Origin: Gammaproteobacteria bacterium RIFCSPHIGHO2_12_FULL_37_14
GTDB lineage: Bacteria > Pseudomonadota > Gammaproteobacteria > DSM-16500
Direction: 5' to 3'
DNA: 64,000 bases
NCBI GenBank assembly: GCA_001801485.1
Contig: MGXV01000067.1
Location: 47,954-111,953, forward strand
Shown here: positions 1 through 7,736 of the stretch, piece by piece
Numbering within the stretch: the stretch's first letter is position 1
How the letters are laid out: each line of letters opens with the position of its first letter
The notes under the pieces: generated by a model
Database searches by the model: none
Seen by the model: only the letters and a program-made list of their open reading frames with translations
What the model was told of the DNA's origin: nothing
Translations under genes and position numbers: made by a program

Positions 1-136
1 CATGCATTGACTGGAAGAGGAATTTTATAGACCTCTTTCTTCAAAAGAATTATTTTTAATCCCTCTCCTTCTTTAATATTCTCTTAATCCGCTACTTTTA
101 AACTACCTACTAATATAATGATAATTAGGATTAAAA

Positions 137-1255
137 GTGGCAAAACGAGAAGCGGTCCCCCTATTTGGGAAAAAAGCACTTTCTTTCATTGAAGTTGAGC
201 CCGAGCTAAATTACATCGCGGGCGTAACAAGTGGCAATGTTGCTATGCTTCCGTCTGTTTCTTTCTCTCCTCAAGCCAATATCGCTATTCCTGTGGGCTG
301 GAATTACTTGGATGGTCTTTGTGCTATTATCACTGGCACTAACCAGTTATTAGATGCAGATGATTACCATCAATCACAAAATAAGTTTAAAGGTGTATTA
401 AATATCCTCTCCGGCATTCAATTATTTGCACTATCTTACACCCCAGGATTAGTACATGTTACAGGTATGGCAGCCAGCGCTACACCATTAGCTGGTACCT
501 CATTTGCCTTTGCTATGTTGTGCGACTTAATTAATGCTTCAATCGACTTCTATCATGCTACCAAAGAAATAGAATTTGATGGTTGGTTAGAAGAAAGAGA
601 AAAGGAAGTAAAGTACATCCGTACTCGGATAAATACCTTAAGGAAAAAAAGAGCTACACTTCAAGATAATATGTCTACCACTGGCAATCGTATACTTGAT
701 GATGCTGATAATAAAAATGCTGAAAAAGTAAAAAAGAAAATCAACAATCTTAATGATCGAATTGAAAAATTAGTGACACAAGAAACGACATTATTAGACG
801 AAATGCAAAGTCGCTGTCGTGTGCATTTCCACACTGATAACACAACCCAACAAACGAAAAACCATATCCTAAACATAAAAAATATGGCATCTGTTACAAA
901 TCTTCCCACCTCATTAGATCGTGACAATGAAAATCGTATACAATCTATTCTCAATCAACGTTATCAACAAAACCGCGTCGCGCTCCTTTTCAAAAGCTTA
1001 AGTTTTATAGGTATGACGTGTTTAGCGATTGCTCCATTTATATTGCCTATTTGTCCACTTGCCAGCGCCATTCTTTTCGCAACAGGCCTGATAACGACTA
1101 ATGCTGTTTCTCTATATTACATTTATAATAATGTACCCAGAGTCAAAAATAATTTAATCAGTTTGAAAAATTCGGCCTGTCACCTATTCTTCAAAAATCG
1201 CGAAGCCAATTTAACAAGTACCTCTTCCTTCACACCTCAATACCAGCCATGTTAA
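137..1255 (+). CDS. Hypothetical membrane/coiled-coil protein (372 aa)
   Basis: I do not recognise a family. The frame opens with GTG, six bases after an AGGA ribosome site. The protein has a hydrophobic stretch at about residues 90-140 and a second strong hydrophobic block at about 285-335, likely two pairs of membrane-spanning helices. Between them, at about residues 150-230, lies a charged region of Lys, Glu and Arg heptads that should form a coiled coil. No signal peptide is seen. It stands alone before the convergent apaG. Membrane-pair plus coiled-coil proteins are common among Dot/Icm substrates of Legionellales, so a secreted effector is possible, but nothing in the sequence proves it. 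Confidence 0.75.
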   Translation: MAKREAVPLFGKKALSFIEVEPELNYIAGVTSGNVAMLPSVSFSPQANIAIPVGWNYLDGLCAIITGTNQLLDADDYHQSQNKFKGVLNILSGIQLFALSYTPGLVHVTGMAASATPLAGTSFAFAMLCDLINASIDFYHATKEIEFDGWLEEREKEVKYIRTRINTLRKKRATLQDNMSTTGNRILDDADNKNAEKVKKKINNLNDRIEKLVTQETTLLDEMQSRCRVHFHTDNTTQQTKNHILNIKNMASVTNLPTSLDRDNENRIQSILNQRYQQNRVALLFKSLSFIGMTCLAIAPFILPICPLASAILFATGLITTNAVSLYYIYNNVPRVKNNLISLKNSACHLFFKNREANLTSTSSFTPQYQPC

Positions 1256-1263
1256 AGATCAAA

Positions 1264-1665
1264 TTAATGCAATTTTGATCGGTAAGATTTGGTAATGGAT
1301 GAAGGTGCGCTTAAAATAAATTTAGGAATAACCACTCTGAAATGTTCTTCCTCTATATTTTGCACCTCATAGTGACCTTCCATCGTTCCTTGTGGAGAAA
1401 CCAACTGACAATAACTAGTATAACTAAATTTTTTACCCGGTTTAATGAGCGGTTGCAATCCAACGACACCTGCACCGTGCACCTCTTCAATCTTCCCTGT
1501 CATGTCGGTAATACGCCAGTAACGACTGAGTAAATGAACAATTTGATCACTATCATTAACGATCGTTATTTCATAACTCCAGACAAATTTTTGATGGAGA
1601 GGATCGGATTGTGCTTGTATGTAACTAGGATGAGCAGTCACAATAATTTTTTCTATATTCTTCAT
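1264..1665 (-). CDS. apaG: ApaG domain protein
   Basis: A 133-residue member of the ApaG family, a small immunoglobulin-like beta-sandwich linked to Co2+/Mg2+ tolerance in enterobacteria; its biochemical role is unsettled. The sequence carries the family hallmarks: an N-terminal strand followed by 'SYEITIVNDSD', the conserved 'RYWRITD', 'EVHGAGVVGLQP' and the 'GTMEGHY' strand near residue 95. Length is normal (about 125 in most species). It lies 24 bases after mpl on the same strand, so the two are probably co-transcribed. It converges with the unknown gene at 137, with only eight bases between the stops and a short inverted repeat (GATCAAA, 1257-1263, and its complement 1274-1280) across the junction. 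Confidence 0.93.
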   Translation of the reverse strand: MKNIEKIIVTAHPSYIQAQSDPLHQKFVWSYEITIVNDSDQIVHLLSRYWRITDMTGKIEEVHGAGVVGLQPLIKPGKKFSYTSYCQLVSPQGTMEGHYEVQNIEEEHFRVVIPKFILSAPSSITKSYRSKLH

Positions 1666-1689
1666 AAGAATTATCTCTATCTAACAAAC

Positions 1690-3045
1690 TCAGCTAATTA
1701 ATTTAAATAATAATTTTTCATGAATACCATTAAAACCTGAATTACTCATGATAATCACATGATCTCCCGCTTGTAACTTTGAATATAAATCAGCAACCAA
1801 TCGGTCAACACTATCATAAATCGCTGTAGGTTGTTTAAATGTCGCTAATATATTTTTCAAACCCCAATCTATTTCAGTATTTTTACAAAACACCATATCA
1901 GCTGCGCGTAAAGCATCCTGAATTTTATCCTTATATACACCTGTACGCATTGTATAGGAACCAAATTCAATCACAGCAATCATTCTAGCTGCCTGACCGA
2001 TTTTGGTTCGTAATCCTGCTAAGGTTGTTGCAATGGCTGTTGGGTGATGAGCAAAATCATCATAAACAACAATACCATTTACATTTGCTTTCACTTCAAG
2101 ACGTCGCTTGACGTTTTTAAACTTGGCTAGCGCTTCTATTGCCTGCTGAGGAGATACATTGACATGATTCGCAGCCGCTATTGCAGCTAAAGCATTATTC
2201 ATATTATGTATGCCAAGCAAATCCCATGTCACCTTCCCAACAAGTTTTTCTCGATGAGTGACTGTAAATCTACTCGCATCTGCCACCTCTAATTGAGCTT
2301 GCCAGTCACCTGCTTGACCAAATGTCATGGTAGAGGACCAGCAACCTTGATGAAGAACATCTGCCAAATGACTATTTTCTGCTGGATGAATAATCAGTCC
2401 ATTGCCCGGAACGGTTCTAATTAAATAATGAAACTGCTGCTTAATGGCGTTAATATCTGGGAAAATATCTGCATGATCATATTCCAAATTATTTAAAATA
2501 AGCGTCTTTGGATGATAATGAATGAATTTGGACCGTTTATCAAAAAATGCACTGTCGTACTCATCCGCTTCAATGACAAAGAAAGGCTGATTACCCACAC
2601 GAGCAGAAATGCCAAAATTTTCAGGCACTCCTCCCACTAAAAATCCGGGATGCAAACCGGCAGATTCCAATATCCAAGCTAACATGCTTGTTGTCGTCGT
2701 TTTACCGTGCGTACCGGCAACACCGATGACCCAACGATTGTTGAGTATGTTCTCGGCTAACCATGCTGGACCCGATTGATAGCTGATAGGGTGATTTAAT
2801 ACATATTCAATCATGGGATTTCCCCGTTTAATCACATTCCCAACGATAACGCAGTCAACATCGTTTGCAATATGAGCAGGATCATCGCCTTCCAACAGCT
2901 CAATACCCTGTTCTTTTAGTTGAATACTCATTGGTGGATAAACATGACTGTCTGATCCACTAACGTCATGTCCACATTGTTTAGCAAGTATCGCGATGCC
3001 ACCCATAAAGGTTCCGCCAATACCAAGAATATGTAATTTCATCAT
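1690..3045 (-). CDS. mpl: UDP-N-acetylmuramate:L-Ala-D-Glu-meso-DAP ligase
   Basis: Mpl attaches recycled murein tripeptide to UDP-MurNAc in the cytoplasm, feeding peptidoglycan recycling back into precursor synthesis. The 451-residue length is normal. An N-terminal Rossmann domain begins 'LHILGIGGTFMGG', the ATP loop 'GVAGTHGKTTTTS' sits at residues 108-120, and the Mur ligase centre includes 'IEADEYDSAFFD' and the later 'VYDDFAHHPTA'. Two adjacent ATG codons (3045 and 3042) could start it; the AAGGTG upstream suits the second better. apaG follows 24 bases downstream. The histidine kinase gene diverges from it across a 137-base gap that must hold both promoters. Confidence 0.95.
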   Translation of the reverse strand: MMKLHILGIGGTFMGGIAILAKQCGHDVSGSDSHVYPPMSIQLKEQGIELLEGDDPAHIANDVDCVIVGNVIKRGNPMIEYVLNHPISYQSGPAWLAENILNNRWVIGVAGTHGKTTTTSMLAWILESAGLHPGFLVGGVPENFGISARVGNQPFFVIEADEYDSAFFDKRSKFIHYHPKTLILNNLEYDHADIFPDINAIKQQFHYLIRTVPGNGLIIHPAENSHLADVLHQGCWSSTMTFGQAGDWQAQLEVADASRFTVTHREKLVGKVTWDLLGIHNMNNALAAIAAANHVNVSPQQAIEALAKFKNVKRRLEVKANVNGIVVYDDFAHHPTAIATTLAGLRTKIGQAARMIAVIEFGSYTMRTGVYKDKIQDALRAADMVFCKNTEIDWGLKNILATFKQPTAIYDSVDRLVADLYSKLQAGDHVIIMSNSGFNGIHEKLLFKLIS

Positions 3046-3182
3046 TCACCTTTTAGATAAAAATCGATTGCAGAGCATTTGACTACCATCATGCGCACAT
3101 TCTACAGCTAGCTACAGAGTTTTAATTTAGAATATGATATTATTATCGAAATTGCTCAAGTTGGTAAAGGATAGTATGCAAC

Positions 3183-4751
3183 ATGGATAGCCAAGGACTA
3201 TTTGACGCAATCACGGATAGCGCCATCTTACTCGATAAAGCTGGCCGCATCATTAATTGGAATGCTGGCGCTGCTTCACTATTTGGATATTCTAAACGAG
3301 AAGTCTTAGGATGGTCAGTTAATTTTATTTATGACCGACATTATCCTTTTCCTCGTTTAATTCAAGAAATCAATTCACAGCAAAAAAAATGGTTAGAAGA
3401 TACTATATTTATTCGCAAAAATGGGATCAAAGGAAATTGCCGATCCTATCTTTGTCCTTTGCCACCTACCGAACAAAACAAAATCATTGCTCTTCTCATC
3501 CATCAAAATACTTCTTCTTATAAAAAGACCGAAGAAGAACTCTTAAATGCTCACCAAGAAACTTATAATCAATTTATTCATCTCACCACTGGTTTCTGGA
3601 GCGCAAATGCTTTATTAATCGAAACAATGAATATCTTAGAGCAAACTGAAAAAAAACTCAGGGAGAGTGAGTTACGTTTTCACTTGCTAGCGCAGAATGC
3701 GACTGACGTCATTTCTCGTCATGCACCTGATGGCACTTATCTGTATGCATCACCTGCCAGCAAAAATGCCATTGGTTATCAACCCGACGATCTCATTGGG
3801 AAAAATATTTATAAACTCATTCATTATGATGATCATGCGAGATTAAAAAAAGTCTTCACTCGAAAACGCGAAGATTTGAATAATAAACCCATTGTCTACC
3901 GATTAAAAAAGAAAGAAGGTGAATTTCGCTGGTTTGAAAGTAATATACGATTAATTATTGATGAACAAACACGAATTATTAATGAAATTCAATTGGCTTC
4001 ACGTGATATCACCGATCATGTTCTGGATAAAAAAGCCAGATTACGAGGCCAGCAATTAGCGCATGTATTTCGATTAAGCACCATGGAAGAAATGGCATCA
4101 GGTATAGCCCATGAAATTAGCCAGCCATTAGCTGCCATCGTCAATTACACGCGTGGTTGTGTTCGTCATTTAGAAAATAACAATCATGATCGTGATCAAT
4201 TGTGTACCGTCATGGAAAAGGCAGTGATTCAGGCCGAACGTGCTGGCGAGATTGTCCAACGCCTCAAAAATTTCTTTTGTAAAGGCCAATTAATCAAAAC
4301 ATCCTGCAAAATAAATAATGTTATTCGAGAAACTATTAGCCTAATCAAAAATCAATTAAATACTTCAAAAACTAAAATGGATTTTGATTTCGATAAAAAT
4401 ATTCCCATCATTTTTATCGATAAGATTCAAATACAACAAGTTATTTTAAATCTTATTCAGAATGGCATTGAAGCCATGCAAGAAAATCATATCAAAGAAA
4501 AACGTGTACACATCCAAACAAAATCCCACACAGAAAATATTGAAATTACTATACATGATACTGGTCCTGGTTTTTCTAAAGAAATTATTAGTAAAGCATT
4601 TATGCCTTTTTTTACCACTAAAGCGCATGGACGTGGAATGGGCTTAGCGATTTGTCGTTCAATTATTGAGGCACATGGCGGACAATTTACAATTAATCCA
4701 AATACCAATAGTAATAGTTGGATACGCTTTTCTTTACCTACTTCGATCTAG
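3183..4751 (+). CDS. Soluble PAS-PAS sensor histidine kinase, FixL/DctB-like
   Basis: A 522-residue kinase with no membrane segment or signal peptide, so it senses something in the cytoplasm. The N-terminal PAS domain covers about residues 1-115, a linker helix 120-165, and a second PAS with PAC motif about 165-285. The dimerisation helix holds 'GIAHEISQPLAAI' with phospho-acceptor His310, a form typical of the FixL/DctB kinases. The ATPase domain shows 'NGIEAM' (N box), 'DTGPGFS' (G1) and 'GRGMGLAICRSIIEAHGG' (G2). The regulator gene starts 22 bases after the stop, so the two should form one system. PAS domains may bind haem, flavin or a small ligand; a haem-binding His as in FixL was not confirmed, so the signal is unknown. 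Confidence 0.92.
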   Translation: MDSQGLFDAITDSAILLDKAGRIINWNAGAASLFGYSKREVLGWSVNFIYDRHYPFPRLIQEINSQQKKWLEDTIFIRKNGIKGNCRSYLCPLPPTEQNKIIALLIHQNTSSYKKTEEELLNAHQETYNQFIHLTTGFWSANALLIETMNILEQTEKKLRESELRFHLLAQNATDVISRHAPDGTYLYASPASKNAIGYQPDDLIGKNIYKLIHYDDHARLKKVFTRKREDLNNKPIVYRLKKKEGEFRWFESNIRLIIDEQTRIINEIQLASRDITDHVLDKKARLRGQQLAHVFRLSTMEEMASGIAHEISQPLAAIVNYTRGCVRHLENNNHDRDQLCTVMEKAVIQAERAGEIVQRLKNFFCKGQLIKTSCKINNVIRETISLIKNQLNTSKTKMDFDFDKNIPIIFIDKIQIQQVILNLIQNGIEAMQENHIKEKRVHIQTKSHTENIEITIHDTGPGFSKEIISKAFMPFFTTKAHGRGMGLAICRSIIEAHGGQFTINPNTNSNSWIRFSLPTSI

Positions 4752-4773
4752 ATGTTTAAAGGAGGATGCAGCT

Positions 4774-5415
4774 ATGTCAGTATTAGAGCCAATAGTGTAT
4801 ATCATTGATGATGATCAAGCGATGGTTGAGTCATTGTTGTGGATTATAGAATCGATAGGATTAAAAGTAAAAACCTATACACGAGCGCAAGAGTTTCTCG
4901 AGGAGTATGACTCACAGCAACATGGTTGTCTGTTATTGGATGTTCGCATGCCAGGGATGAGCGGGCCGGAATTGCAACTGAAATTGAATGAACAAGGGTT
5001 GCCTACCTTACCGATTATTTTCATCAGTGGCCACGGGGATGTTCCACTGGCTGTTCGTGTGATGAAAGCGGGAGCAATTGATTTTCTAACGAAGCCATTT
5101 AATGATCAAGTATTATTAGAGAGCATTAATAAAGCATTACGAATTGATCGAGCTAATCGTGAAAAACGTCAAGAATCAGCACAAGCCAAAGCTAAATTTG
5201 CCATTCTTTCTCCGCGAGAAGTGCAAGTTTTACAAGGCATTGTGGCTGGAAAACCAAACAAAGTGATTTCTGCTGAATTAAAAATTTCATTGAAAACAGT
5301 TGAAGCTCACCGTGCCTCCGTGATGAAAAAAATGAGTGTCAAATCGGTACCGGAACTTGTCAAACTCGTTCTAACTAATAGCATTCAAGAAGAAGCCGTT
5401 GTTGAGGAGGAATAA
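4774..5415 (+). CDS. FixJ-type response regulator (receiver plus LuxR HTH)
   Basis: A 213-residue regulator. The receiver domain has the acidic pair in 'IIDDDQ', phospho-acceptor Asp56 in 'LLLDVRMPGM', a conserved Thr/Ser region 'IFISGHGDV' and Lys in 'FLTKPF'. A LuxR-type helix-turn-helix fills the C-terminal third ('LSPREVQVLQGI...KTVEAHRASVMKKM'). I place the start at 4774 because AAAGGAGG (4758-4765) lies eight bases upstream and the protein then begins at the receiver fold; the frame stays open further upstream but that part overlaps the kinase gene and looks like nothing. It is the evident partner of the kinase just before it. Targets are unknown; the stress-like gene that follows is a candidate. 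Confidence 0.93.
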   Translation: MSVLEPIVYIIDDDQAMVESLLWIIESIGLKVKTYTRAQEFLEEYDSQQHGCLLLDVRMPGMSGPELQLKLNEQGLPTLPIIFISGHGDVPLAVRVMKAGAIDFLTKPFNDQVLLESINKALRIDRANREKRQESAQAKAKFAILSPREVQVLQGIVAGKPNKVISAELKISLKTVEAHRASVMKKMSVKSVPELVKLVLTNSIQEEAVVEEE

Positions 5416-5601
5416 AGCAGATTTAAATGATACAGATACAACCTAAACAAATTAGCTATTTCCTGATGGTAGTAACCCTCAATTAGATAGGGATATTCAA
5501 GTACTTTCTTAAAGTATTCTCCTAATTTTTATTATCGTTCATTAGTGCGATTATCAGAATCCCCCTTAAATGATTTAGGTAATGTTAGGAGAAAAGCAGT
5601 C

Positions 5602-6033
5602 ATGGATAAAAGGAAGCAGGTATTAATTGTCACAAATGCGATTACTGATGAAGAGCTTTTACAAATAAAACAATCATTTAATTCTGAACATGCACCAAGA
5701 ATCAATATTAAACTAACCTTAGTTCATGTTATTCCTCGCTTACCCAGCTGTTATTTCAATATATCTTCAATGGGCTTACTCATAGAACGATATTATGATG
5801 ACGCTAAACGCTCGCTTTATGAAGTTGGCAAACGCTTAGGTGTAGCGCAAAAAGATCAATGGTTAATTTCAGGTAAAATTCGTACCGAAGTGTTACAATT
5901 AGCTAATCGGCTGGGTTCGAATTTTATTTTGGCTAGCGCTCAGCAAATTCAAGATTTACAACGTTCACTATTTTTTAAAAACATTCAACAATATGCTGTC
6001 ATCAGGAATGTAAACCAGATTAAGAAATTATAA
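5602..6033 (+). CDS. Universal stress protein family (UspA-like)
   Basis: A 143-residue cytoplasmic protein with the alternating strand-helix pattern of UspA: 'KQVLIVTNA' as strand one, 'NIKLTLVHVIP' as strand two, a helical stretch ending 'AKRSLYEVGKRLGV', then 'GKIRTEVLQLANRLGSNFILAS'. The C-terminal Gly-rich nucleotide-binding motif (G-x2-G-x9-G) of ATP-binding Usps is not visible; the end reads 'SLFFKNIQQYAVIRNV', so it is likely of the non-ATP-binding UspA type. The start at 5602 follows TTAGGAGA by a good spacing; an in-frame start 57 bases earlier has no ribosome site. It sits 186 bases after the response regulator and ends in a strong terminator. Confidence 0.8.
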   Translation: MDKRKQVLIVTNAITDEELLQIKQSFNSEHAPRINIKLTLVHVIPRLPSCYFNISSMGLLIERYYDDAKRSLYEVGKRLGVAQKDQWLISGKIRTEVLQLANRLGSNFILASAQQIQDLQRSLFFKNIQQYAVIRNVNQIKKL

Positions 6034-6079
6034 GTGTTTAATAGTGTCTCCTCGAGAAAGGACGTATGAGTCAATTGTT

Positions 6080-6119
6080 CCCGTATTAAATCCTCCCATT
6101 TAATACGGGGATTTTTTAT
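6080..6119 (+). terminator. Rho-independent terminator after the Usp-like gene
   Basis: A perfect 12-base stem (CCCGTATTAAAT at 6080-6091 pairing with 6098-6109) with a six-base loop is followed by GATTTTTTATT. It lies 47 bases after the stop of the universal-stress-like gene and closes the kinase-regulator-Usp group before the phosphofructokinase gene. Confidence 0.85.
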
Positions 6120-6201
6120 TCTACCTAATTTATCATTGAAAAATAAAATCAGCTTGCTTATAGTTCTCCATCAGAAAAATTTATCTGGAGAGCCCATTTA
6201 T

Positions 6202-7467
6202 ATGGAAAAATCGAATGCTTTATATGCTCAATCTGGTGGCGTCACAGCCGTTATTAATGCAACTGCCTGCGCAGTCATCGAAACCGCTAGAAAAAATAGT
6301 GATAAAATTAATAAGTTATATGCTGCTCGTAATGGTATTATTGGCGCTTTAATGGAAGATTTAATTGATACCAATCTAGAATCAGATGCTGATATTGCAG
6401 CTTTACGACATACCCCAGCCGGTGCATTTGGCTCTTGTCGCCATAAATTAGGCGCAATTGATAAGCATCGCAAACAGTACGAACGTCTAGTCGACGTTTT
6501 TTCTGCGCATAATATTCGTTATTTTTTCTATAACGGCGGTGGCGATTCTCAAGATACTGCTTATAAAGTCTCACAAATTACTCGAGAATTGAATTATCCA
6601 ATGACTTGTATTGGCATTCCTAAAACAATCGATAACGATCTTCCTTTTACCGATAACTCCCCGGGGTTTGGTTCTGTTGCAAAATACGTAGCCGTTTCAA
6701 TACGCGAAGCGGGTATGGACGTTGCCTCCATGTCACTCACCTCAACCAAAGTATTTATTCTGGAAGTAATGGGACGACATGCTGGTTGGATCGCTGCAGC
6801 AGGCGGGTTAGCCGCTGAGAAGGAAGATGACTCGCCACATATTATTCTTTTTCCAGAAATTCCACTACATACCGAGAATTTTTTAAAACGCGTAAAAGAA
6901 TGTGTTACAAAATATGATCATTGCTCAATTGTCGTATCGGAAGGTATTAAAAATCAAGAAGGTGCATTCATTTCTGAATCTGGTTTAGTAGATGCATTTG
7001 GACATAAACAACTGGGTGGCGTCGCGCCTGTCATCGCAAAATTAATAAAAGAAAATTTAGGATACAAGTATCATTGGGCACTAGCAGATTATTTACAACG
7101 TTCGGCACGACACATCGCCTCCAAAACGGATGTCGAACAAGCTTACGCTCTGGGTAAAGCTGCAGTAGAAATGGCACTTGCAGGCAAAAACGCAGTGATG
7201 CCGATTATTGTGCGTGAAAATGGTAGCCATTATCACTGGACCATTGGCGAAGCACCGTTAGAAAAAGTGGCTAATGTTGAAAAGAAAATGCCTAGAGAAT
7301 TTATTACGACAGATGGGTTTGGTATTACCGCAGCTTGCAAAGAATATTTACAACCACTGATTCAAGGTGAAGATTACCCTCCCTATCGCAATGGTTTACC
7401 TATGTACGTTAAATTAAAAAATACAGCTGTCAGTAAAAAATTAAAAACAACCTTCGAGATTGCTTAA
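6202..7467 (+). CDS. PPi-dependent 6-phosphofructokinase
   Basis: A 421-residue phosphofructokinase that interconverts fructose 6-phosphate and fructose 1,6-bisphosphate. The donor-site loop reads 'NGGGDSQDT' (residues 111-119) with an Asp at the position that is Gly in ATP-using enzymes, and the catalytic loop is 'PKTIDND' (140-146) with the Lys typical of pyrophosphate enzymes; both argue for PPi as phosphate donor. 'MGRHAGWIAAAGGLA' binds the sugar phosphate. The start at 6202 has CTGGAG upstream and opens straight into the fold ('LYAQSGGVTAVINA'); a longer in-frame start at 6136 is possible. A reversible PPi enzyme saves ATP and also serves gluconeogenesis, as in Legionella and methylotrophs. 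The gene has its own transcription unit. Confidence 0.92.
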   Translation: MEKSNALYAQSGGVTAVINATACAVIETARKNSDKINKLYAARNGIIGALMEDLIDTNLESDADIAALRHTPAGAFGSCRHKLGAIDKHRKQYERLVDVFSAHNIRYFFYNGGGDSQDTAYKVSQITRELNYPMTCIGIPKTIDNDLPFTDNSPGFGSVAKYVAVSIREAGMDVASMSLTSTKVFILEVMGRHAGWIAAAGGLAAEKEDDSPHIILFPEIPLHTENFLKRVKECVTKYDHCSIVVSEGIKNQEGAFISESGLVDAFGHKQLGGVAPVIAKLIKENLGYKYHWALADYLQRSARHIASKTDVEQAYALGKAAVEMALAGKNAVMPIIVRENGSHYHWTIGEAPLEKVANVEKKMPREFITTDGFGITAACKEYLQPLIQGEDYPPYRNGLPMYVKLKNTAVSKKLKTTFEIA

Positions 7468-7548
7468 AAATTTATCCTCTTTTTGATTTAATTTTATACA
7501 AATTTCTTGTATCGAATTGATTTTTTACATATAATATAAAAAAATAAT

Positions 7549-7709
7549 GTAACTCCCTAGGTTGTGGATAAACTAGGGTTAGTTTTGTAACAAAATACGT
7601 GATTGTCATCCTGAGCACTGTTTTTTAGTGCGAAGGATCTCGTTTTTTTAAATAAATCGAGATCCTTCGTCGCAAAAAGCGCTCCTCAGGATGACATCTG
7701 GGGAGTTAC
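7549..7709. repeat. Palindromic dispersed repeat (MITE-like), copy 1
   Basis: A 161-base non-coding element bounded by inverted GTAACTCCC (7549-7557) and GGGAGTTAC (7701-7709). Inside it a long palindrome pairs 7605-7642 (GTCATCCTGAGCACTG...GCGAAGGATCTCG) with 7658-7695, leaving a T/A-rich loop. The right arm contains a 33-base block (7658-7690) found again, inverted and perfect, twice near 63.8 kb. It fills most of the gap between the phosphofructokinase gene and the 1345-residue protein gene. Related GAAGGATCT/CTCAGGATGAC palindromes are familiar as non-autonomous repeats in many bacterial genomes. No transposase is nearby. Confidence 0.85.
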
Positions 7710-7736
7710 AAAATAATTCAAAATGAGGATGGAATA

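Noticed and set aside
1257..1280. Short inverted repeat at the junction of two convergent genes near 1.26 kb
   Set aside because: Possible bidirectional terminator, but the stem is only seven AT-rich bases without a clear U-run.
4666..4773. Upstream extension of the FixJ-type regulator frame
   Set aside because: It overlaps the kinase gene, gives a segment unlike any receiver domain, and the strong AAAGGAGG site fixes the start at 4774.
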